Positions 18,476-28,070 of a stretch of 64,000 nucleotides of DNA are shown here, piece by piece; the first letter of the stretch is position 1, and the number at the start of each line of letters is the position of its first letter. Below the pieces are notes generated by a model. That model saw nothing but the letters and a program-made list of their open reading frames with translations, had not been told where the DNA came from and did no database searches. The position numbers and the translations under genes were made by a program. The stretch is from NCBI RefSeq assembly GCF_001421015.2, contig NZ_CP013023.1:248001-312000 (forward strand). Direction: 5' to 3'. This DNA is from Paenibacillus bovis. Its GTDB lineage: Bacteria; Bacillota; Bacilli; Paenibacillales; Paenibacillaceae.

Positions 18476-18775
18476 CTATATTCTTCCTCCCGAATTAACA
18501 ACTATTAATAACATGCTTACTTTTAATAACAATAATCAGTATAGACGCATCTGCAGCTCCGGTCAACTGCTGTTTGGCATTTTCCGAATTGTTTTGCAAA
18601 GATATGCACATAACAAACAGCATATCCCACCACTGGCAGATATGCTGCAGCCTACCGTGTCTTGTCGGTATGCCGGATATGTAGAGCTGTCGGCAGACAG
18701 GGACAGCTCTTTGGATACTTCTATTCCCTGCCCGGTGAATGACTATTGCAGCTGGAAATAACGAATTGCGCCGGA
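18476..18775. other. 300-bp intergenic region without recognised features
   Basis: It lies between the stop of the secreted protein gene (18776) and the start of the nitroreductase (18475), both read leftward. Short inverted repeats are present but no convincing terminator or RNA was seen. Confidence 0.4.
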
Positions 18776-19690
18776 TTATTTGTTCGAAGCTGCAGGCAGG
18801 ATAATGGTGTACTGACCGGATTTGGGCAGAGCGAACTTCATGCCGTGTGCATATTTTTGGTTATAGGTAGTCATTGCAGCCGGTACATAGCCTGCTGTAC
18901 CGTCAGGATATTGGGCGTATACTTTGAGGCGGTTCATCTGGGCAGAGCTCAGTGCTGTGTTTTCCAGAGGTAGCGTTATCCATACCTGTCCGGAAGTATC
19001 TGCTGTCTCAATCCCCAGCGGCGTACTCTGTGCACCTGCCGGACGCTGTGCTCCATGATCGGTATGGAACTGCACATCAAGATCTTCTTTGAGAGAAGAT
19101 ACCCGCGAAGGGGGAAGATGCAGCTGGGCATACAATGCCTGTACATCCATTCCCTGTTTGGAGGTGGACAGGATCTGCGCCGCACGCTGGGTCATGCTGA
19201 AATACAGATCGGCCACTTCAGTCTTGTCCGCTTCCGGCATATGGAATATCCCCACACTGCCGCCGTCTTTGCGCAGCATATCGGCAGTCAGTGCCGCTTC
19301 CTTGGGCCCTATTGTCAGACGATCCTTCATCCACGCGGAGTCATTGGTCTCGCGCGCTACCGTCAGACTCACCGGCAGCTTGCCTCCCGGCTGATTGCTT
19401 ACCAATAAGCCAGTAACATACTGGATATTCGAAGCGACCTCGGTTTGCGGCAGCTCATCAATACTTATAGGGGTACTTGTAGGAATACCGACCGATATAT
19501 CATTCGTTCCCGGCGAAGCAGCCGATACTGCCGGAGTACTGGCAGCACAGACGATACGGTCAGGGCCAAAAGTCGGCCCGACAGACGGTGCAATTACGCA
19601 GGCTACAACCAGAATACCCGCTCCAGCGATTTTCGCTGCGGGGGCATGAATGATCCGTTTTCTTTTTTTATATTCATGATGATCTTTCAT
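18776..19690 (-). CDS. Secreted or membrane-anchored protein of unknown function
   Basis: 304 residues. A basic N-terminus (MKDHHEYKKRKR) is followed by one hydrophobic segment (~17-36), then an extracytoplasmic Pro/Ser/Thr-rich stretch and a folded region. I do not recognise the family. Visible features are a middle part predicted helical with a hydrophilic surface (ADLYFSMTQRAAQIL, VQALYAQLHLPPSRVSSLKEDLDV) and a C-terminal beta-rich part (GQVWITLPLENTALS ... GMKFALPKSGQYTIILPA) that reads like a small Ig/jelly-roll domain. AAGGAGA precedes ATG 19690. It is monocistronic. Confidence 0.7.
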   Translation of the reverse strand: MKDHHEYKKRKRIIHAPAAKIAGAGILVVACVIAPSVGPTFGPDRIVCAASTPAVSAASPGTNDISVGIPTSTPISIDELPQTEVASNIQYVTGLLVSNQPGGKLPVSLTVARETNDSAWMKDRLTIGPKEAALTADMLRKDGGSVGIFHMPEADKTEVADLYFSMTQRAAQILSTSKQGMDVQALYAQLHLPPSRVSSLKEDLDVQFHTDHGAQRPAGAQSTPLGIETADTSGQVWITLPLENTALSSAQMNRLKVYAQYPDGTAGYVPAAMTTYNQKYAHGMKFALPKSGQYTIILPAASNK

Positions 19691-19917
19691 GTCAGCAGTC
19701 TCCTTGGTGTGTCATAGAATAAAAAAACACGGATTTATAAACAAAATATACTTGGTTATACAAGTATATAAGAAAAAGAAGCCCGAATGCGTCTCATCCA
19801 TCAGAATAGTAATGATTTCCTATTTCCTATTTTTAGGATAATTATATATTAATTAACGCATAAAAAGGAGATTTGGATGATATTTTTTGAAATTATTGTA
19901 AAAAAGTTTGAAGAAAA

Positions 19918-19943
19918 GTTTTGAGCCTTGTTCATAAGGGTAA
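19918..19943 (+). promoter_or_regulatory. Sigma-B-like promoter before the VLRF1 gene
   Basis: GTTTTG (19918-19923), 14-bp spacer, GGGTAA (19938-19943). It has the same geometry as the csbD promoter at 17298 and lies 34 bp before ATG 19977. Confidence 0.5.
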
Positions 19944-19976
19944 AGACAAAGGAACTCTCTTTGAGGAGGTACTGCA

Positions 19977-20780
19977 ATGGGATTTATGGAAAATTGGAAA
20001 GCACTTCAGAAGTACTCTGCCCAATCGGCAGAACGTTTCCTGACGATCTATCTGAACACTGAGCCAACTGCCAACACCCAGCCGGAATGGAAAATACGCC
20101 TCAAGAACGGTTTCAAAAAGCTCGCCGAGTATACGCAAGCCGGAGAAGATCCGAGATATCTGGATATGCTGATGGAGCTTCAGGCCAAAGTCGAGGAAAA
20201 GGTGGAAAACAGCCGTACCGAGATGAAAAAAGGTCTGATCATCGTCGCTGATTCATCCGGAGGATTATTCTTCTGCGAAAAGATACAGACCGGTGTGCCC
20301 AATGCTTTTTATTTCGAGTCCGAGCCGCATCTGGAAGAACTGCAAGCCCTGATGTCGCGCTGCCCTGCTGCCGGTATTGTGCAGCTGAGCAATGATACCG
20401 TAACCGTTCTGGACAGTCTGCTCTGTGAAATCAATGCAGAGTATTACTATGAATGGGATATGATCAATGACGAATTCCGGGAGCGCCCGAGCACCAGTAC
20501 GAGCGATCTGAAATCCACAGCCAACAAACAGCGTGAAAACTATTCTGAGCCGTGGGAAGTAATCCGCCCACGCTGGATCAAGCGCTTGACCCCGATTATT
20601 GAACGCATGGCCCGTGAGCATCAATGGGAAGAGATTATTCTCAGTGGCGAGAAGCAGATTGCTTCGCAGGTCAAGGAAGCACTAAACAGCAAAATTTCGG
20701 TGCATGTGGTACCGAAGAATCTCAGCAATATGCCTTCCCAGAATGTACTGCAGGAAGCTTACGCTGTGCTTCATAGCTGA
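19977..20780 (+). CDS. VLRF1-like (bacterial aeRF1-type release factor homologue)
   Basis: 267 residues. The layout fits the archaeo-eukaryotic RF1-like fold known as bacterial VLRF1/baeRF: an N-terminal alpha/beta part (RFLTIYLNTEPTANTQPEWKIRLKNGFKKLAEYTQAGED), a middle sensor strand set (GLIIVADSSGGLFFCEKIQTGVPNAFYFESEPHLEEL), and a C-terminal L7Ae-like domain (MAREHQWEEIILSGEKQIASQVKEALNSKISVHVV). Relatives are linked to rescue of stalled ribosomes or tRNA cleavage. The name is by similarity and function in this lineage is inferred. GAGGAGGT precedes the start. The sigma-B-like promoter suggests stress induction. Confidence 0.65.
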   Translation: MGFMENWKALQKYSAQSAERFLTIYLNTEPTANTQPEWKIRLKNGFKKLAEYTQAGEDPRYLDMLMELQAKVEEKVENSRTEMKKGLIIVADSSGGLFFCEKIQTGVPNAFYFESEPHLEELQALMSRCPAAGIVQLSNDTVTVLDSLLCEINAEYYYEWDMINDEFRERPSTSTSDLKSTANKQRENYSEPWEVIRPRWIKRLTPIIERMAREHQWEEIILSGEKQIASQVKEALNSKISVHVVPKNLSNMPSQNVLQEAYAVLHS

Positions 20781-20815
20781 TTTTTCTGTCTATCGTCTTT
20801 TCATATGAATACAAC

Positions 20816-20854
20816 AGCCCTCCCCAAAATCGCAGCTGATTTTGCAGGAGGGCT
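20816..20854 (+). terminator. Terminator of the VLRF1-like gene
   Basis: AGCCCTCC / GGAGGGCT with an inner CAAAATC/GATTTTG pairing and a TTTTT tail. Confidence 0.85.
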
Positions 20855-20949
20855 TTTTAGTATATATGTTAGCTCCAGACAGATACCTCTTTGGCAGCTT
20901 ACAAAACGAATAACTTGATCGAAAAGCTGCTATTTCATATTTTTAAATA

Positions 20950-20985
20950 GGAACGTTTGTTCCCTTTTGTAGAGTGTGATATGCT
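20950..20985 (+). promoter_or_regulatory. LexA (SOS) box overlapping a sigma-A promoter
   Basis: GGAAC-GTTT-GTTCC at 20950-20963 is a perfect inverted repeat matching the Gram-positive LexA box (CGAAC-N4-GTTYC) at all but two positions. TTGTTC (20958-20963) and TATGCT (20980-20985) form a plausible -35/-10 pair with 16-bp spacing, so the box covers the -35. It controls the 21036-26600 operon. Confidence 0.6.
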
Positions 20986-21035
20986 GAGGTTATTGGTGTA
21001 TCATAAAAGATATATTGGGATCAAGGAGGAGTGCA

Positions 21036-21455
21036 ATGCTGATTTATATTACAGTAAAAAGCCTGGGCCGACGCAAAAACTGGCTCACCCGTCAGCCGCT
21101 TCAGCTAACCGATACGCCGGGCACGCTGCGTGAATTGATCACCTGTATCGTAGAGCAAAATGTAAGGCAGTTTCGGGAAAAGCAGACCGACACTTCGTTT
21201 ATCCCCTATCTGACAACCGATACGATCGAAGAGCAAGCGCATGCAGGTAAAGTCGGATTCGAAGCTGTGCGCGATGACCGTGTGCCAGAAGAACAGCAGG
21301 CTGTAGAGACAGCGCTGCTGGCTTTTGAAGATGGATTATATAAAGTATTCCTTCGCGAGCAGGAAGTGACCGGACTGGAGGAGCAGATTCAGCTGGCTGA
21401 AGGAGATGAAGCTGCCTTTATCCGGTTGACGATGCTGGCAGGCCGTATGTGGTAA
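21036..21455 (+). CDS. Small protein partnered with a DUF4132-family protein
   Basis: 139 residues from ATG 21036 (AAGGAGGAG upstream; a TTG 21 bases earlier is unsupported). The sequence begins with a beta-strand (MLIYITVKSLGRRKN), then PLQLTDTPGTLRELITCIVEQNVRQF, an acidic middle, and LLAFEDGLYKVFLREQEV near the end. I do not recognise a characterised family. The pattern of an N-terminal ubiquitin-like strand-turn followed by a helix is suggestive only. It ends 27 bp before the start of the DUF4132 gene, so the two form one operon behind the LexA-box promoter. Confidence 0.75.
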   Translation: MLIYITVKSLGRRKNWLTRQPLQLTDTPGTLRELITCIVEQNVRQFREKQTDTSFIPYLTTDTIEEQAHAGKVGFEAVRDDRVPEEQQAVETALLAFEDGLYKVFLREQEVTGLEEQIQLAEGDEAAFIRLTMLAGRMW

Positions 21456-21482
21456 CTCCCATTTATGAAAGGAGATTCAATA

Positions 21483-24400
21483 ATGAAGGATATGAATGAA
21501 CGTTACAACCAGCATCTGAGCCGGATCGAGAGCCTGGCAGCCTCCGTACCGGAGCCATTACGCGAACTCGCAGACAGCTGTGCGAAACTGTGCGCCAGCA
21601 GATATATACATAACCAGCAGGAGGAGATTGCCCGGATGGTGCAGTGTCTGAATGACCTGTCGCAGGACAATTCTCAGGAAGCACTGTATGAGCCGCTGGC
21701 CGGCGTGCTGGCTATACTGACCGATGAACGAACTGCGGATATATTCCGCTATATCACTGCACATACGGCCGAATATCCCTACAGCACAGGTTATAACCGG
21801 CGCCCTTATCGGACGCGGGATATCACATTACATACACAACGCATTCTCGGCAAGATGAATTCCCTGATCGCGATGCACGGTTTTGACTTTGATCTGATGA
21901 CCATGCTGACCGAGCGCAATTACGAACTGCTGGGCGACTACCGGTTTAATCAAGATGCGTTATCAGACCTGATCGCCTACGAGCTGGATCAGGATAATAC
22001 GCTGGTGATGCAGGCACTGCACGATATCATTTATGGAGATAATCAGACAGCATTGCTCTCGTACGACATTATTCTGGGTATATTGATGTCGCACCGTACC
22101 GAGGCTTACCGGATGATCAGTGAGCTGCTGGTCGCTGCCAGACTGCAGGAAGGGCTGCGCCAATCTATCGCCGAGACGCTGGACCAAGGTACTCTTGAAG
22201 CCTCTATGATGCTGATAGATACTATTTTGCAGCATGAGCTGATCCGTTACAGTTCTATTGTCAGAGCTCTGGGCACCTGGATAGGCATACCGCTCGAATC
22301 GGCAAATGCAAGGGTTACCAGGCAGCTGATCCACCAGGCGTATGAAGCGCTCGCTGACAGCTCGCTTCGCCGGGAATGGCTCACCGACGAGAATGCCAAC
22401 AAAGTGCTGATCAGTCTGTGGGCGACTGCTGTCCACGAAGAACAGGAACTGTACGACCGGATTCAGTATCTGATGGATACCGGTGTCCGTTACCAGAAGA
22501 TTATCGCCCTGTATGTGCTCAGCAACAGCCAGAACAAGGAGCTGCGTCTGCGTATAGCTCGCCCTCATCTGCAGGAGCAGGATGGAGAGCTGCTGTACTG
22601 GGTACTGGATAACTATGCCTATGAATGCGAATATACGTGGGATTTTGTCAGCAGCGTTACCGAATCGGAGCGTGTGCTGCGTGCTCCCCGGACTCCTTTG
22701 CTGGAAGAAAAAGCAGATCGGGTGCACGATTTCAATCGCATCCGGGATATTTATCTGGGATTATCCGAGCGCGAGATTCGCTTTGCCTCCAGCGTGCTGG
22801 ATGATATTACAATCCAGTATTCGTCTGACCGGCTGATCCATAAGCTGATCTATCTGGCTGCCTATGACATGGATGCCCAGCTGATCGGCGAGATTCTGCA
22901 GCTCAAGGATCGGATGAGCGCAGATCTGCGCGGTACCCTGCTCGATTATGTGATCAAGGACGGTAATGATCCCGAGCAGCGCCAATTTATTTTTGCCTCC
23001 CTGACCGACAAAAGTATGTCCAATCGGGAAACCGCGCTCAAGCTGGCCAAAACCTTTGTCTTAACCGATACGGAACTTCGGCTGGTCGAGGATCTGCTCA
23101 AGCTCAAGACAGGATCTCTTCGTCAGAGTGCGATTCAGCTGCTGCTGCAACAGCCCGGAGAACTGCTAGAACCTGTTGTTGCGCGACTGCTGGGCAGCAA
23201 AAGCGAACTCCAGCGGCTCGCTGCACTGGAAACGATCACTGAGCTGCAGAGCCTTCCCGAGCGCCAGGAGCAGTATGATCGGCTAACCGTGATGGCCGAG
23301 TCTCTTCCCCATCCGACTGCCAAGGAGAAAACACTGCTGGCGAAGCTGGGACAGGCAGCCGAATATACATCAGCAAATGGCTATGGCCTATGCGATCCGA
23401 ATCTGGTCGAGGACTGGCTGAAAATCGCTCCTGCTACAGAACATCTGGATCAAGCTAGCCAGGTATTCACGCTGGAGAAAGAGCAGATCATAGCTTTTCT
23501 CCAGGGACTGAACGATCTGATCCATGAGCACCGCGAGCATGAATATGAAGTGGAATATTACAGTAATTACAAAGAAACCCTGCTGCTGGGCGATAAACTA
23601 CAACCGCTGTATTACAGCAATCGGGCTGGCGAGGACGAGAACGGCGCGAAAGAACTGGAACGCTATCCGCTGACCGAACAATGGCAGGAGTATCTGGATC
23701 AGAGCGGTATGGACAATCTGGCTGTGATGCAGCTCGTTCTGTATACACAGTCGGAACGTCTCGATCAGAGTCTACGGCAGCTATATCGGTATTTCTCCCA
23801 TGCTATGGATTACAACCAGCTGGAGAAGCACCAGCTGCTGGAAGGCTGGCGCGGTGAGTTTATCCGTTCCTTTTACCCTGCCGAGCAAATGATCGAGATC
23901 CGCGATTGGTATGATCGCCTGCCGTACAATCAGCAGATCGACAGCCTACTGGTCGCTTATCTGGAAGACAGCCGCAAGGAAGAGGTATTCGATACCGCTT
24001 ATCTAGTACTGAACCGGCTAATGCAGATTTTCCCGGCTGATCGCCTGCAGTCGGACGGCGGTACATTGATGCTGCTGGCCGAGCCATGGGTCAGCTTCCT
24101 GCGCAGTCGTTCGTATAACGAAGATTCCGCCCGCCGCCGCTTCCATACGCTGTATAATTTTCAGCCGCTGGATATTCATTCGATTTCCTATGCTCATCTT
24201 GGACCTGAAGATTACGTCCGAATGTACGATATGGGCATTATTCAGGAGAATGAAGTGTACAAACAGATGCTGGTCGACTATCAGGCACGCGATTTTATGC
24301 GTCTGATCACCAGTTCGAACAGCCAGTATAATCTGGTGAACCGTTTCCCGAGTATTCGTCCACTTGCCGAACAGGCTATTACACGTATTCTGGACATCGA

Positions 24401-26600
24401 GCTGCAGCGTGGAGAGCTGCCGACCGAGGTTACCCCTCTGGCTATGGCGATCCAGCGCATCGACGGTATGAAGTATTTTCTGTCCATTCTATCGAATCTG
24501 CAAAAGGAAACCTTTATACGTGGTTATATTTACAGCTATGGCAGTTCTACCAAGAAAGAAACATTCAGTCATCTGTTGAAAAACAACTATCCACTGGAAG
24601 GCGAGAATGAACAGACGCTCGCCGAAATGCTGAACACCTACCCGATCAGCGAGAAGCGACTGCTGGAAGCAGCCATGTATGCACCGCAGTGGATCGAGAT
24701 TATCGCTGCCCATCTGAACTGGCAGGGACTACGCAGTGCAGCCTGGTACTTCCACGCGCATATTAATGAGACATTCTCTGCCGAAAAGGAAACGATCGTG
24801 GCCCACTATTCGCCGATCACTCCGCAGGAGTTCAACGATGGTGCGTTCGATCTGAACTGGTTCCAGCAGGCTTATCACGAGCTGGGCGCAGAGCGATTCA
24901 AACTGCTGTACGATACAGCCAAATACATCTCGGCAGGCGCCAATCACCGACGCAGTCAGCTGTTCGCCGATGCGGTGCTGGGCAAACTCCATCTGGAGCA
25001 GACGCGTGAGAACGTCGCAGCCAAGCGGAACAAGGATCAATTGCTGTCCTACACGCTAATCCCACTGTCATCCGAGCAGCGAGATCAGGATATTCGTGCA
25101 CGGTACGAATTTATACAGCAATTCCTTAAGGAAAGCAAAAGCTTCGGTGCCCAGCGCCGTGCGAGTGAAGCTGCTGCTTCTGCGATTGCGCTGGATAATC
25201 TGGCACGCAATGCCGGGTATGCCGATGTTACCCGACTCACCTGGGATATGGAAGCACGCAAAGTGGATGAACTGCTCGTTTATTTTGAACCGTACGAGAT
25301 CGAGAATGAACTGTATGTCCAGCTGGAGATTGATACCGAAGGCAAAACCAGCCTCACCGCTGTCAAAAGCGGCAAGCCGCTCAAATCCGTACCTTCTCGT
25401 CTGAACAAAAACGAATACATTATCAAGCTCAAAGAACTGAAAACCGAGCTGACCGACCAGTATCGGCGGGCCCGCAGTGAACTGGAGCGCTCCATGGTGA
25501 ATCAAACTGCCTTTACAGCGGTAGAAGTACAACGACTGCAGCAGAATCCGGTACTATCGCCATTGTTCCGTTTTCTGGTGTTCCGCAGCGGACACCAGCT
25601 CGGCTATATTAACAAAGAAGCTTCCATGCTGCTGCAACCGCAGGCAGCCGGAGAGACTTCTGCTGAATCTGCTGGCAACGGCCCGGCTGCCCACGATACC
25701 GGCTCTGCTCCGACCGGCGTAATCGATTATGTCCAGCATCCGCTGCAGCCGGAGGATGAAGTGTTTATCGCTCATCCGCTTCATCTGTACGAGAGCGGAC
25801 AGTGGTCACTGTTCCAGCGTGATCTGATCGAGCACCAATTTTATGCAGAGCAGCGTGAACGACCGGATCAGCGCAGCCGTGAGCCTTTCAAGCAGGTTTT
25901 CCGGGAGCTGTATTTGTTAAATGAGGATGAAAAAGCCAATGGTACCGTATCCCGCCGCTATGCCGGCCATCAGGTGCAGCCGAACAAGACGGTAGCCCTG
26001 CTGCGCGGACGCGGCTGGACAGTCAGCTATGAAGAAGGACTGCAAAAGGTCGATTACCGGAATAACCTGATCGCCAGCGTCTATGCGATGGCAGACTGGT
26101 TCTCTCCGGCAGATACGGAAGCTCCTACGCTGGAGACGGTACAGTTCCACGACCGAACGACCTACAAACCAGTACCTCTCGAACAGGTTCCACCTGTACT
26201 GTTCTCCGAGGTTATGCGGGATATGGATCTGGCAGTGAGTGTCGCCCATGTGGGCGGTGTTGATCCGGAAGCCAGCCTGTCCACGATAGAGATGCGCCGC
26301 GCGATCGTGGAAGAGTCGCTGCGCCTGATGAATATTACCAATGTGAAGATCGAGTCCAACCATGCGCGAATTGAAGGCAGTCTTGGTGTCTATAGTGTCC
26401 ATCTGGGCAGTGCAATGGTATACAAGCAGACTGCAGGTGCACTGAATATTATTCCGGTACATTCCCAGCATCGCGGCCGGATTTTCCTGCCTTTCATGGA
26501 TGAAGATCCACGTACCGCCGAGATTCTTTCCAAAATCGTCATGCTGGCCCAGGATACCAAGATCAAAGATCCACTGATCCTGAACCAGCTGAAGCAATAA
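21483..26600 (+). CDS. DUF4132 (MolR/YehI-like) giant HEAT-like repeat protein
   Basis: 1705 residues from ATG 21483 (AAGGAG upstream; the ATG at 21465 has none). Most of the chain is tandem helical repeats of HEAT/ARM type with many Leu- and Glu-rich pairs. The last ~400 residues are the diagnostic DUF4132 region: FKQVFRELYLLNEDE, RRYAGHQVQPNKTVALLRGRGW, and VLFSEVMRDMDLAVSVAHVGG. E. coli MolR/YehI carries the same domain; no biochemical role is established. No signal peptide or membrane segment is visible, so it is cytoplasmic. Genetic linkage to the 139-residue protein and a LexA box suggest a DNA-damage-related role (inference). A strong terminator follows. Confidence 0.85.
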   Translation: MKDMNERYNQHLSRIESLAASVPEPLRELADSCAKLCASRYIHNQQEEIARMVQCLNDLSQDNSQEALYEPLAGVLAILTDERTADIFRYITAHTAEYPYSTGYNRRPYRTRDITLHTQRILGKMNSLIAMHGFDFDLMTMLTERNYELLGDYRFNQDALSDLIAYELDQDNTLVMQALHDIIYGDNQTALLSYDIILGILMSHRTEAYRMISELLVAARLQEGLRQSIAETLDQGTLEASMMLIDTILQHELIRYSSIVRALGTWIGIPLESANARVTRQLIHQAYEALADSSLRREWLTDENANKVLISLWATAVHEEQELYDRIQYLMDTGVRYQKIIALYVLSNSQNKELRLRIARPHLQEQDGELLYWVLDNYAYECEYTWDFVSSVTESERVLRAPRTPLLEEKADRVHDFNRIRDIYLGLSEREIRFASSVLDDITIQYSSDRLIHKLIYLAAYDMDAQLIGEILQLKDRMSADLRGTLLDYVIKDGNDPEQRQFIFASLTDKSMSNRETALKLAKTFVLTDTELRLVEDLLKLKTGSLRQSAIQLLLQQPGELLEPVVARLLGSKSELQRLAALETITELQSLPERQEQYDRLTVMAESLPHPTAKEKTLLAKLGQAAEYTSANGYGLCDPNLVEDWLKIAPATEHLDQASQVFTLEKEQIIAFLQGLNDLIHEHREHEYEVEYYSNYKETLLLGDKLQPLYYSNRAGEDENGAKELERYPLTEQWQEYLDQSGMDNLAVMQLVLYTQSERLDQSLRQLYRYFSHAMDYNQLEKHQLLEGWRGEFIRSFYPAEQMIEIRDWYDRLPYNQQIDSLLVAYLEDSRKEEVFDTAYLVLNRLMQIFPADRLQSDGGTLMLLAEPWVSFLRSRSYNEDSARRRFHTLYNFQPLDIHSISYAHLGPEDYVRMYDMGIIQENEVYKQMLVDYQARDFMRLITSSNSQYNLVNRFPSIRPLAEQAITRILDIELQRGELPTEVTPLAMAIQRIDGMKYFLSILSNLQKETFIRGYIYSYGSSTKKETFSHLLKNNYPLEGENEQTLAEMLNTYPISEKRLLEAAMYAPQWIEIIAAHLNWQGLRSAAWYFHAHINETFSAEKETIVAHYSPITPQEFNDGAFDLNWFQQAYHELGAERFKLLYDTAKYISAGANHRRSQLFADAVLGKLHLEQTRENVAAKRNKDQLLSYTLIPLSSEQRDQDIRARYEFIQQFLKESKSFGAQRRASEAAASAIALDNLARNAGYADVTRLTWDMEARKVDELLVYFEPYEIENELYVQLEIDTEGKTSLTAVKSGKPLKSVPSRLNKNEYIIKLKELKTELTDQYRRARSELERSMVNQTAFTAVEVQRLQQNPVLSPLFRFLVFRSGHQLGYINKEASMLLQPQAAGETSAESAGNGPAAHDTGSAPTGVIDYVQHPLQPEDEVFIAHPLHLYESGQWSLFQRDLIEHQFYAEQRERPDQRSREPFKQVFRELYLLNEDEKANGTVSRRYAGHQVQPNKTVALLRGRGWTVSYEEGLQKVDYRNNLIASVYAMADWFSPADTEAPTLETVQFHDRTTYKPVPLEQVPPVLFSEVMRDMDLAVSVAHVGGVDPEASLSTIEMRRAIVEESLRLMNITNVKIESNHARIEGSLGVYSVHLGSAMVYKQTAGALNIIPVHSQHRGRIFLPFMDEDPRTAEILSKIVMLAQDTKIKDPLILNQLKQ

Positions 26601-26713
26601 TTGTTACTGTGATGATCGGCTTGCGTGAGCATGACTCTTCTCTTTAGAAATAAGTTCGTATATATCTATGTATCTCTAAGTCAAATTAGATCGTATTTCT
26701 CAATTCCAACCAT

Positions 26714-26766
26714 AACAGCCCGAGTGTCTTTCTCTGATATATTCAAAGAAAGACACTCGGGCTGTT
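26714..26766. terminator. Bidirectional terminator between DUF4132 and ROK genes
   Basis: A 20-bp perfect inverted repeat (AACAGCCCGAGTGTC... and its complement) with a 13-base loop, between convergent genes. Confidence 0.85.
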
Positions 26767-26867
26767 TACGTTAGGTTCATTTTCAAGTTCACTTTTCTTC
26801 GCTAAATAGGACAATTCTACGCTAGATCAGACAAGCGGCGGATGATGCTCTATTTTCCTGACAACGG

Positions 26868-28070
26868 TCAAATCTCCATCTCATTCCATACCATCACCGC
26901 AGCACCGGTCGAGACCGCTGTCTCCTGCAGAATCCCGCGTGAAAATTCCGGCTGGTAGCTATCCGAATAATAGATATTCTGCTCGGCTACCGCTATCGCT
27001 GTATTGTAAAACAGATCATTGGCACTAATCATCACGCCGCCCAGAATAATATGCTCGGGATGCAGCACATTGATCAGATTGGCGAGCCCTATCCCCATAT
27101 AAGCAGCAGATTGTGCAAAAATCTCGCGTACGTACTCATTACCGGAGTCCAGCGCCTGTACAATCGTAGCAAAATTGATCGCTTCCGGCTTCAGCGCCAG
27201 ACTGCCTCCGGTCCACTGCTCCCGGCTCATCTTGCTGCGTGCACGAACCTGCTGCTCTACCGCCTGCACCGAGGCAAAAGCTTCCAGCGCACCGTAATTG
27301 CCGCTACCATGCAGACGCGGACCATCTGTCTGAATAATCATCTGCCCGATCGAACCTTCCATATCCACGGCTCCATGCACGATCCGGCCGTTGGACATCA
27401 TCGCCGAGCGCAGACCTGTCCCTATATGTACATACAGCATATGCCGGATATTCTCGCTTCGTACCATCCAGTGTTCGCCGATCAGCGCTGTATTGGCTCC
27501 ATTTTCCAGAATCACGGGCAGACCGGTCGCTTCCTCCAGCCAGCTGCGCAGCGGCACATCATTCCAGCCCGGCGCCGCGAAATAGAGCGGATTCAGAATA
27601 CGTCCCTGTTCGCGGCTGAGTGGACCTACCGCGCCCACGCCCATACCGATAACCTGTTCCCGGTCCAGCTGATGGCGGAGCAGCAGTTCATGCGTCTGCC
27701 GTCCCACATGTTCAACCAGCCGCTGCGGAGTCATCTGCTCATCCATATTCCAGCGCAGTAGCTCCAGCGGCTTCATCTCCATATCGTACAGACCCAGCAC
27801 CGAATAGATCCGCGAAATATCCAGTCCCAGAATATACCGTGCACCGGCATTGATTTGATACAAAATCGGCCGCCGACCGCCTGTAGACTGCCCAAAGCCG
27901 GATTCCATAATCCAGCCTTCACGCGTCATCTCGTCCAGCAGACGGGTCAGGCTGCTACTTGTCAGCCGAAAATGCTCCATAATATCCGCTTTGGCAATAT
28001 CCCGCCGGGAAGCGATCAGATCATAGACCGCTTTTTTGACAGAGGGTATCCCTTTGATGTGCTTTACCAT
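26868..28070 (-). CDS. ROK-family transcriptional regulator lacking kinase and zinc-site residues
   Basis: 400 residues: an N-terminal winged helix (~8-60, RRDIAKADIMEHFRLTSSSLTRLLDEMTREGWI) followed by a ROK domain, i.e. the XylR/NagC type that represses sugar genes. Three expected features are missing. The kinase Asp of the N-D motif is Gly (ENGANTA, G191). The first zinc ligand His of the G-H-M motif is Gln (GSIGQM, Q243). The C-x-C-G-x-x-G-C cluster reads H-G-S-G-N-Y-G-A (254-261). It is therefore a non-catalytic, zinc-free regulator. No sugar gene is adjacent, so its target is elsewhere. The ribosome-binding site is weak. Confidence 0.88.
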   Translation of the reverse strand: MVKHIKGIPSVKKAVYDLIASRRDIAKADIMEHFRLTSSSLTRLLDEMTREGWIMESGFGQSTGGRRPILYQINAGARYILGLDISRIYSVLGLYDMEMKPLELLRWNMDEQMTPQRLVEHVGRQTHELLLRHQLDREQVIGMGVGAVGPLSREQGRILNPLYFAAPGWNDVPLRSWLEEATGLPVILENGANTALIGEHWMVRSENIRHMLYVHIGTGLRSAMMSNGRIVHGAVDMEGSIGQMIIQTDGPRLHGSGNYGALEAFASVQAVEQQVRARSKMSREQWTGGSLALKPEAINFATIVQALDSGNEYVREIFAQSAAYMGIGLANLINVLHPEHIILGGVMISANDLFYNTAIAVAEQNIYYSDSYQPEFSRGILQETAVSTGAAVMVWNEMEI

